From contig NC_080042.1 of NCBI RefSeq assembly GCF_012489685.1, positions 34,105,158-34,169,157 on the forward strand: a stretch of DNA of 64,000 nucleotides. The letters are read 5' to 3'. A program made the position numbers and the translations under genes. Numbering within the stretch: the stretch's first letter is position 1; each line of letters starts with the position of its first letter. Below, in pieces: positions 55,862 to 64,000 of the stretch. Under the pieces are notes generated by a model. It was not told the origin of the DNA, made no database searches, and was given only the letters and a program-made list of their open reading frames with translations. This stretch comes from Lotus japonicus (lineage: Eukaryota; Streptophyta; Magnoliopsida; Fabales; Fabaceae).

Positions 55862-56347
55862 CAGGGTTGGGAAAGCTACTTCAACCGTCTTCCTAGGCCA
55901 GTTTATGTGAAATTCGTCAAAGAGTTCTGGAGAAAAGCTACCTGCAATGATGTTCAGATAACTTCAAATGTCTTTGGGCAAAAGATTGTCATCACAGAGA
56001 TCTCCATCGCCAAGCTTCTGGGAATGGAGAACAAAAGAGGGAAACGCTTCACCAATGTTGAAAATCATATAAGGTTGGTCCAAGAGTTCGTCAATCCCCA
56101 CCTTTTTGGGAAAAAGGTTTCCACAAAACTCGCTGGTAAGACAAAGGATCTATCTTCTGATGTGCATCAATCCAAGACCTACTTCCAGCTCTCCAGATTA
56201 TATGAACGCAACCCAGAAATGCATGCTTTACTGTCTGGATCTGAAGTTCAAGCTATGCCTTCCCTAATTTCTCTTTCAGTATCTGAAAGATGCTGTGAAG
56301 AAATCAAGAACCACTTTCTAAGAAGCTGTTACCTAGATAATTATTGA
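55862..56347 (+). pseudogene. Env-like fragment of a second SIRE element
   Basis: About 160 codons in one frame, similar to the env-like ORF of the complete element from about its residue 87 onward (shared pattern: GW..YFNRL..PVY, EFW, KI.IT, LLG). It ends at TGA 56345-56347, with the Pro-rich and coiled-coil parts missing. It has diverged a good deal from the complete element, so it is an older or different subfamily. The left end is cut at the gypsy LTR boundary. Confidence 0.85.
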
Positions 56348-57061
56348 AGGTCTTCAATTCACTTGGCCGGTGGTAAACGCCAGTACAGTTATCCACATTC
56401 ACTTGGCCGGTGTTCCTCAAACTTCATTCATTTCTTCTCTTTCAACATTCTTATATCTCATTGCTTATGAGTTTTTGTGTTTTATTATTTACCTATTTTT
56501 TTCTTTTGCTTTTGTGAACTTAGTCCTTTTCTTAGGGGGAGTACCTTGTACTTCAACACTAAGTTTTCCACACTCTGTGTCCTTTTTTCTTATGACAAAA
56601 AGGGGGAGTACAACCCAGTTTTTGATATGTTATTTTTCTTTTGGAGAATTTGAAGTTACAAATCGGTATGACTATAGATCTTTCATGAGGCACTAGCAAT
56701 GAATACATTGAACTTCTTCTGAAGTGACCATATGTTCTGATTCCCTTAATTGCTCTGATATACTAATGCTTATATGTTCTATTAATCATTAAATGCCTGA
56801 ATCTGATTGATACATCACTCTGATCAATTTACTTGTTTTAGCTCAGAATCTAGACTATTCTTACGTTTTCATCAAGTCATAGATTCAGGGGGGGCTTACC
56901 TCAGAATCAAACTCATTACTTGGATTCAGAAGGAGCCATATAAACTATACATATCATGATAAGTTTAATTCTGATACCTTATACTCTAAGTGTATACAGT
57001 TTATTGTTTAATAATTATTCATCAAAATACTTGGTTTTGTCATCATCAAAAAGGGGGTGAT
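56348..57061 (+). other. 3' untranslated region of the SIRE relic with purine tracts
   Basis: Collinear with 53050-53647 of the complete element: AGGGGGAGTACCTTGTACTT, then AAAAAGGGGGAG (56597-56608), a G-rich tract near 56888, and the terminal tract AAAAAGGGGGTGAT (57048-57061). CACTTGGCCGGTG occurs twice near 56360-56415. The antisense ORF is absent. Confidence 0.75.
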
Positions 57062-57706
57062 TGTAAGACCAAGATTTGGTCAGGTTGTACAACTCTATGT
57101 TTTGATGATAACAAGTTTATTATTATGTATGAATAATTATGGTACTCTAACGTGTATCTTTTCAGTTGTGACAAACAGGCTCTGACTCTGATTCAAAGAC
57201 TCTACATTTTTCAGAAGTTGAAGACCCGAGAGTAACCAACGTAACGCTACGGCAATCACTACGTTCTTCTGAACGGTTGCAAGCGCTTCAGATACTCTGA
57301 AGCTTTAAGCTCTGATGTGGACTCTTAAAGACTCAAGCGCTGACGCTCTAAAGACCAAATGTTATGAGGAACGGTCTAGAAGCTGAAGACTTGAAAGTTT
57401 GAAGTCCAAGAAAAAGCTGACTCTCAAGACCAGAAGCACTTCTTTTTCTGAAGATCAGATGTTCAAGTGAATGGTCCAGAAGCACAAGTTCTGAAGGTTA
57501 GAGGATCCAAGCTTCCTTCTGACTTTGATCACATAGCTTCACAAGTTCCAACATGAACTGTCGCCTAAGATCAAGAGTCAACTAGGCTAAGGCAATGTCA
57601 CTGTCATTCGTACAGAGGCAAGTGTAGCATTCTGACTACCTTACCTACGACGCTCTCCCAGAACTGCCCCCAACGAACGAATTCTTTCAACGGATACAAA
57701 CCCTCA
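57062..57706 (+). mobile_element. SIRE relic LTR, 5' portion
   Basis: Starts TGTAAGACCAAGATTTGG right after the purine tract. It follows the complete element's LTR for about 645 bp with many differences and stops before the TATA region, where inverted gag sequence begins. Confidence 0.85.
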
Positions 57707-58116
57707 ATGACAACTCATCTTCATTAGAATCTTCAGAAGATTCTTCTGATTCTTGTTCAGCTTGAAGCGCCTTGGCCTTTTCAGGTCTGGACTTCAGAAC
57801 TATGGACTTTTGTTTCTTCTGAGGTAGATGCTCAACACGATCTATCTCATGGCTCTTCAGAATGCTGATAAGTTCCTCCAAACTTATCTTGTTGATGTCC
57901 CTTGACAACTTCAAAGCAGTCACCAAAGGCATCCACTTCTTAGGAAGGCCTCTGGGGATTCTCTTGGCATGATCAATAGTGGTGTAGCCTTTGTCAAGCA
58001 GTCTAATTCCAACAATGATCATCTGGAATCTGGAGAACATGGCTTTTATGGATTCGTCAGGTTCCATCATGAAGGCTTCATACTTCTTGATTAGAGACAG
58101 AGCCTTTGTCTCCTTG
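57707..58116 (-). pseudogene. Inverted SIRE gag fragment
   Basis: On the minus strand it reads SLIKKYEAFMMEPDESIKAM and on through the capsid-type region to a Ser/Glu-rich linker, homologous to 44390-44800 of the complete element. It is open for about 125 codons. Orientation is opposite to the adjoining LTR fragment, so the relic was rearranged. Its 5' side is cut by a gypsy LTR at 58117. Confidence 0.85.
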
Positions 58117-59343
58117 TGTAAGACCCTGATTTTATGATAATCCTTATTTATTCTAGATGAATAATAAAGTGTGAATTTTCAGTAATCATAAAATTACTGT
58201 GTGTGATATGCGTGTGGAATTTATATTTCTTTACCTAAGTGTGTGAAAATATTATTATTTCGGAAAAATAATAATATTTGTGTAGAAATGATTTAATTTT
58301 GTGAGGTTTTGACCTCAAAAGGGTGATGGGCGAGATTTTGGTGGCATGAGGAGGTGGTGGCCGAAATTTTAAGAGAAAGATAGGATGGAGATCTCATTTG
58401 GATTTGTTGCACCTATTTTTGAGGAAAATCTGGTTTTAAATGTGGAGATTGAGTCTTGTTTTACAAAAGAAGTTTATTCTTTTTATATTCACAAATTATT
58501 ATTCAGTTTTTATTTCAAAAGATGAAGCTTTATTTTATTTTTCAAATATTAGGAGATATTATTAGGATTTATTGTGATTGAGAGAAAGTTTTACAAAACC
58601 CTAATCCTAGTAGTGGTGGCCGCGACTATACAAGGAGAAAAGGGGGAGATTTGTTTTTTTTTCAAGTCAAGAGATAGTTGAAATAGAAAGCCACCCAAAC
58701 ACTCTTCTTTTACGTTCAAAACTTTCATTAGAGAAAAATAGGGTTTTGTGAGAGACTAGAGAGAAAGAGAGAGAGACGCGGGAAGGGAGGCAACGAAGAA
58801 GGAGGAACTCGTGAGGAAGCAAGGCAAGGAGAGGAGATTCATGATCCATCTTCATCAACCATCTTCCTTTCTTCTCAAATCTTGGATAAGGTGAGGGCAA
58901 CTTCAGCCCGGGTAGAGTCTAGGACTGTTTGATGCATGATTTGTGATGCTATGCATGTAAGGTTGATTATGATGATGCTATGATTACCTCTAAAACGAGT
59001 GAAATCTTTTGATGTTTGATTAGAGCCTTGATGAGTATCCATATATATGATGAAGTTGTTGTTTGGTTTTCTAAAAGAAGTGGATGCCATGAAATATATG
59101 ATTTACTATGTGAAAAACATGCTAGAATTGATGTTAGAGTTGATGCTACGTTCTATGCCTTATGCTATATGTGTAACATGTGAAGATGTGGTATAAGGAT
59201 TGATGCAAGGTTGCTGGATTTTATAAGTTTCACATAAATAAACCTGATTACAAGGTTTTTCTTGATGATTTGCCTATGATGGTCGAAACCCTATATTTTC
59301 CCTAGGGTTAGGCGCACTGTTCAAGCTTATGTGATGAGGATTG
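58117..59343 (+). mobile_element. Gypsy-type LTR fragment (plus orientation)
   Basis: Begins TGTAAGACCCTGATTTTATG, like the other two gypsy LTRs here. No ORF, no primer site and no closing end were found. It is interrupted at 59343 by the inverted SIRE solo LTR and seems to continue for a short, undefined distance after 60575. Confidence 0.5.
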
Positions 59344-60575
59344 TGAAGGTATGAAAAACGATAGAAAGGGGGGGGGGGGTTTGAATAGCGTTTTCAATCT
59401 AAAACTTTTCCCACTTGAGATTTTAACAAATCTCTTCAAACACAGAAGATAAAAGTGCTAAGATAAGAGTTGAGGAAAGCACACAATGATTTTATCCCGG
59501 TTCACTTGATAAATCCCTCAAGCTAATCCAGTCCACCCGTTAAGGTGATTTCTTCCTTCTTAGAATGAAGGTAATCCACTAATCAGAGTTTGTTACAACT
59601 GCACTTGCAACCTGCCAAGTGACTAACAATACAATGACTTAGCTATCACTAAGATTCACTCTCTTAGTCTTCTCAAGGATCTAACCAACCCTGGTCTCCT
59701 TAAGGAAAAACAAACAATTGTTTGAGAGCTTGGGTTTACAAAAAATTGCTTCTTAGAAAGCTAAAGTAAACACAATAAGAACAGTTTGAAGAAAGATTGC
59801 TAAGAGAATATTTGTATATTGCGTGAGCTTTCTTAGGCGGCATCTTTCATCTTCAGCCTCTTTATATACTCCAAGGATTAGGGTTTAGACGTTTTGCATG
59901 GAATGCTACCGTTGAAGGGCAGATCTGGGATTTCCAGGTTCTGCTGTGGCTGAATAAGTTAGGTGAGGTCGTCAGGAATAGTACAGTTGGTTTTGTACTT
60001 GGATAGAGACTTGACCTTTAACCTACATGACTTCTGATCAGAGCGACGCTTCATGTTGGAACTTGTGAAGCTTGGTGATAAGAGTCAGAAGGAAGCTTTG
60101 ATACTCTAACCTTTGTAACTTCTGCTTCTGGACTTAGAGGAGAAGTACTTGGTCTTTAGAGCCAGCTTACTCTTGGACTTCAGAGTCTTCACTTCTCAGC
60201 TTCTGGACCTTCAGAGCTTCTGGACCTTCAGAGCCTCTGGACCTTCAGAGCTTCTGACCTTCAGAGCTTCTGGTCTTCAGAACTTCTGGTGTTCAGAACT
60301 TCAAGTGATCTGAATCCATATCAGAGCTTAACTATCTTCAGATCTTCTGAAGCTTATTCTACTGTTCAGATTGAACATAGTGAGTACGAAAGCGTTGCGT
60401 AGGTTACTCTTTGAGCATAGTGCTTCTGATTTATGTGTAATTAGACCAGAGTCAGAGCCTGTCATTAAAACACTCAGAAAACAACGTTAGAGTACCATAA
60501 TTGTTCATACATAATAGTTAACATGTAATCATCAAAACATAGAGTTGTACTACTTGATCAAAACTTGATCTTACA
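59344..60575 (-). mobile_element. SIRE-type solo LTR with target duplication GATTG
   Basis: On the minus strand it starts TGTAAGATCAAG at 60575 and ends ACCTTCA at 59344 (1232 bp). GATTG flanks it on both sides (59339-59343 and 60576-60580). There are no internal genes, so it is the product of LTR-LTR recombination. A run of 12 G lies at about 59368-59380. It carries the same short CTTCTGGACC/TCAGAGC-type repeats as the complete LTRs, expanded around 60180-60310. Confidence 0.93.
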
Positions 60576-62640
60576 GATTGTATGAACATTATTTCTGAAT
60601 TCATGAGGTTGAGGGATGAAACCCTAATCCTCTAAGTGATGTATATGTATGATGTATGTTGATTACTTTTAAGGATTATGAAGTTGTAATTATTGATCTA
60701 AATTTAGTAACTGATAAATGAGACGAGAACCTTCGCTTGCAAGTAGTGAGAACGTACATGGAAATAGTGCTAGAGTATAAGCTATGGTCACCACCTCCAA
60801 AATATTGGAAGATTCCTTTATGGTCATTACTCTTAGCATTGACTCTGCATTAAATTGCATACTCTTGGCATTAACTCCTGCATTAACTCTTGCATGAAAC
60901 TGCATATTCGTACAAAAAAAATTTAGTTGTTTATGGCATGGTATGAGGCACATTAAATATGTTTCTTATCCATGTGTTTATTTAGATTTAATGGGGCAAT
61001 TAATGATTTTAGTGAATTCAAATTCTTTCTTCTTTTGTCAACCACCATCCACTCCCAATGAGCTGCTTCAGGACATTTAATTTGCTAAACCACTAGTGCT
61101 TGAAATTCGGCCTACATCTTGACTTTGTCCCTGGAGAATTAATTACTTCTAGGTTTTTACTTTTAAACACAGAAAGTTTAAAATTTTAGAACTCTTTATA
61201 AGTAATATTTCATTTTTAATGAAAATTAAAATAAAATATAAATATTTATCTAAATTATCGATATTTTAATAATTTAGTTTTTTTTATAAGCAATGGAATA
61301 TATATATATATTGAAATGAAGTACAAGGCGTACTTCAACCCAATACAAAGTAGAAATAGAAAGAAAAGGATAAATACAATAACAAAAGAGCCATATTGAT
61401 GCTCAAAGAGAACCCACCCCCACCCCCATCTTGGAAGCAAGATCAAAGAGAGAGGCCTCATTAATACAGTTCATATTATTTATTAAGGTTGTATACAAAA
61501 AAACTTTCAGATTTCCCCTACCATTACATGTGGTAACCACCTAAACATTTTTTTTAAATATCTCATTAATTTTTACATTTTAATCTTAATAATACTAATT
61601 AAATAAGTTCTTATATTTCCAAAATTCCTTAAATATGTTCAAACTAAGTTTATTGTTTAATTTAAAACATCAAAAATTTCAATCTTTTTCGCATTAAAAA
61701 AAAAGCTTCAATTATTTTTTTAAATGTGTATAAGTTATAATTCGCTTTTTAGTAAGAATAACTATAATTTTGTACGATTAATTTTTTTCTAAATTTTCTA
61801 CGATTTTATAACATATTAATAATATTTTCACGATTAAGCCTTTCAAATTTTTCCAAATATTTTTGTATTTACCCATGACCGATTATAAGTTGCAGTTTTA
61901 AGAGTTCCAAGTAGGATAATGTTGAAGATTCAAATTCAAAAACAACGAAAGTGATTTTATAATGATGTTTTTACCAATTTTCAATTAACACTTGATTATT
62001 TTATTTTCTTATAATTGTGTAGTATTTTAATTATTTATTTGTGCCGTAAATATTTCAGCCATAGTGTTACAGGTTCAATACTATTATTATTAATAAATGT
62101 AATAGTCAGGTGATGCACATATTTATTTATAATGCTTTATAAAATTTATTAATATATGTTATTTTCATTATTTCAACATTAAAATAATTTTAAAATTAAG
62201 AATTATGACAATTATAAATTTCTAAATATAAAACACCACTAAATTTCTTCATTATGTTTCCTAAAGTTAATTTTACTAATGTTTACATTTATATATATAT
62301 AATGTGTGTTTCTTTTTACGTTAAAAAAAAGTGTATTTCTTTGATATTCTCAAAATAATACGCAAAGACGTAATAGTTGAAACTAAATAACATATAATAT
62401 CATATAAAATTTCTAAAAATTGTTTTTAACATAGTTAGCGAATTGAATTATGTTACTAACTATTTTATTTTTCATACTTAATATGTTTGGTATGTATAAA
62501 AATATTATTTAATTTCATTGTTTAAAATTTTTATGATTGATAAAATTCTAACTAATTTCAATAGTGATTACTTACTTTGAAAATTAATAAAGTAACTCAA
62601 TCAATAGTTTTGATAATTTACCTTATTATCTAGTGACTCA
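60576..62640. other. AT-rich intergenic DNA
   Basis: Strongly AT-rich with TA runs; no gene seen. The first 100-200 bp may be the remainder of the gypsy LTR. A probable LINE 3' end is at about 61295-61470. Confidence 0.5.
61295..61470 (-). mobile_element. Probable LINE (L1-type) 3' end
   Basis: On the minus strand it reads TTGGGTTGAAGTACGCCTTG, then TACTTCATTTCAATATATATA. This resembles the 3' ends of plant L1 elements, which finish in short T/A-rich tails. No ORF2 sequence remains. The call rests on sequence style only. Confidence 0.35.
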
Positions 62641-62672
62641 CTTTAGACGAGCCTAACGCTGAGATAGTTGCC

Positions 62673-62680
62673 TATTTATA
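62673..62680 (+). promoter_or_regulatory. TATA box of the SPH gene
   Basis: TATTTATA about 40 bp upstream of the ATG at 62720; expected start near 62705, giving a very short leader. Confidence 0.5.
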
Positions 62681-62719
62681 ACAATGAGTGGCACAAGCTA
62701 ATGCATCACTCAAGGTACA

Positions 62720-63118
62720 ATGTCTCTATTTCATAAAAGTGTTCTTTTACTTTGCTTACTCCTGCCAGTAGTCAATAGCGCTTTTTGGGACAAAGTACAT
62801 GTGAGAGTCACAAATTATTTGGAGGGGGAATTAGATCTAACACTTCACTGCAAATCTAAGGATGATGATCTTGGAGTGAAAGTTCTCCATCAAGATCAAT
62901 TCTATGAATTTAGTTTCAGACCCAACTTCTGGGGCACAACACTTTTTCATTGTAGCTTTCAATGGCAACATGTCACTAAAAGGTTTGATATATTCAAAGA
63001 TCATAGAGATTATGATGGTTATTTCTTCTATTGGACTATACAACAAGATGGACCATGCGTTTTTGACAAACCAAATGGATTTCTACCGTTGAATTGTTTT
63101 CCATGGAATCCTAAGTGA
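62720..63118 (+). CDS. Self-incompatibility S1-homologue (SPH) secreted protein
   Basis: 132 aa, single exon, ATG 62720. A signal peptide (hydrophobic SVLLLCLLLPVV, cleavage likely near residue 20-21) precedes a small secreted domain of the plant self-incompatibility S1 family. Visible family hallmarks are VHVRVTNYL at the start, LTLHCKSKDDDLG, a WGTTLFHCSFQW strand, and a YWTIQQDGPCVF end. The four cysteines in the LHCK, FHCS, GPCV and LNCF contexts would form two disulfides. The length matches the family. In poppy, S1 proteins are the female self-incompatibility determinant; most SPH genes in other plants have unknown, often flower- or stress-linked roles. No neighbours and no close duplicate in the window. 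Frame and key residues are intact, so it is likely functional. Confidence 0.9.
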   Translation: MSLFHKSVLLLCLLLPVVNSAFWDKVHVRVTNYLEGELDLTLHCKSKDDDLGVKVLHQDQFYEFSFRPNFWGTTLFHCSFQWQHVTKRFDIFKDHRDYDGYFFYWTIQQDGPCVFDKPNGFLPLNCFPWNPK

Positions 63119-64000
63119 TTAGAAATAGGTTGGTTGTGTTATATTTCGATCTATATTGTATGTGATGAAATCAATAAGAATATATTAATGTTCTTTTTCT
63201 TGGTTAATTTGATTAATAATTTTTGTGTTAACAAAAGTGCTTGTACTGCTCGTAGCAGTGAAACTAAATTCGATTGATATGTTAATTACTGTTTTATAAC
63301 CAGTCTTGGTAGTATGGAGGAAGATTTAGTAATTGAAGAAATCATATGAATTTTTCTTCAGGATTGTTTCTTTAACTATGTGAATTATTGGAATAGAATG
63401 TCAATCGTGGTCGTCATTTGATTTTCATCTTTGATAGAAACTTGAGTACAAAGTGAATCCTCAGTTGTTTATTATTTTTGGGAAAATGTCTTCTCTGCCT
63501 CTCTGAATCCCAGCGATCTCTCCTCTTTCTGAAACCATGTTTCTTCTATTTCTGAAATCTTATTTCTACGATCTCTTTTTCGCTCTCCCTGAAAATTCTC
63601 CTTCATTCACAACACTTTTCTAGCTGATGAAATAAAACATAGAGAAATAGATTCTGAGAGGGGGTAATAGGTGATAGAGAGATGGTGACTTCGGTCTTGG
63701 GGACGACCCGTTGAGGCTCGACTACAAGTTTCGCACAAGTGATAAAAAACTACTTCTCCTCAATTTTGTCCTTAATTGTGAAAATCACTCCTTCTTATTC
63801 TTCTCTCTGCTAGGGTTGAGGCTTTATACAATATAGTCCATGAATCATAAAGTATTTTACGGAGTAAGTTTGACTCTAAGATTAAACTTTATGTTATTTT
63901 ACATGAGAGATAGATGAAATATTTTACTCTTAAGAAAATCTTCTCTTCATGTTGAAGCAGACGGTGTTGATGATCTTTTCTGATTTGTGAACTGAAAGCT
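63119..64000. other. 3' flank of SPH gene and intergenic DNA
   Basis: An AATAAG-type poly(A) signal lies at about 63173, some 55 bp after the stop. Beyond that there is AT-rich sequence with a C/T-rich stretch (63485-63600). No ORF or repeat was recognised. Confidence 0.5.

Overview
The window is plant nuclear DNA, almost certainly from a eudicot and possibly a legume. The evidence is the mix of endogenous caulimovirid DNA, SIRE/Maximus-type Ty1-copia elements with an env-like gene, several Ty3-gypsy elements and one self-incompatibility-S1-homologue (SPH) gene. The legume call rests only on the general look of the SIRE repeats and is weak. No bacterial features, tRNA genes or rRNA genes were seen. 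Apart from the SPH gene near the right end, the 64 kb is transposable-element and viral sequence, much of it nested.  Region 1 (1-31805) is an array of endogenous pararetrovirus genomes (Caulimoviridae, organised most like the florendoviruses). A unit has ORF1, a polyprotein of about 1867 aa (movement protein, coat protein with CCHC knuckle, aspartic protease, reverse transcriptase, RNase H). ORF2 (unknown function) starts one base after the ORF1 stop. An intergenic region with promoter and initiator-tRNA-Met primer site separates units. Copies A, B and C run head to tail on the plus strand; D and E run head to tail on the minus strand, meeting C tail to tail near 15.2 kb; F is a rearranged plus-strand scrap. 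Two sequence subtypes occur: I (A, B, E, most of F) and II (C, D, the right end of F), so the order is I-I-II | II-I. D has an uninterrupted ORF1. E is a genome-length copy, about 7.95 kb from primer site to primer site, with one nonsense codon in ORF1.  Region 2 (31806-40745) starts with a (TA)n tract and a 190-bp tandem duplication. It continues with a gypsy LTR fragment carrying an array of hairpins whose stems co-vary, then a decayed Tat/Ogre-type gypsy element (minus), a decayed Tork-like copia fragment (minus) and about 1 kb of unrecognised repeat-like DNA.  Region 3 (40746-55859) is a long gypsy-type LTR of about 3 kb split by a structurally complete, young SIRE-type element (42738-54853). 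That element has 1206-bp LTRs with 7 differences, target duplication AAAGC, gag, pol, an env-like ORF, and an antisense coiled-coil ORF with its own TATA box between env and the 3' LTR. Each main ORF has a single in-frame stop.  Region 4 (55860-60575) holds a second, rearranged SIRE relic, another gypsy LTR, and an inverted SIRE solo LTR (target duplication GATTG).  Region 5 (60576-64000) is AT-rich intergenic DNA with a probable LINE 3' end and the SPH gene (62720-63118), the only ordinary host gene recognised.
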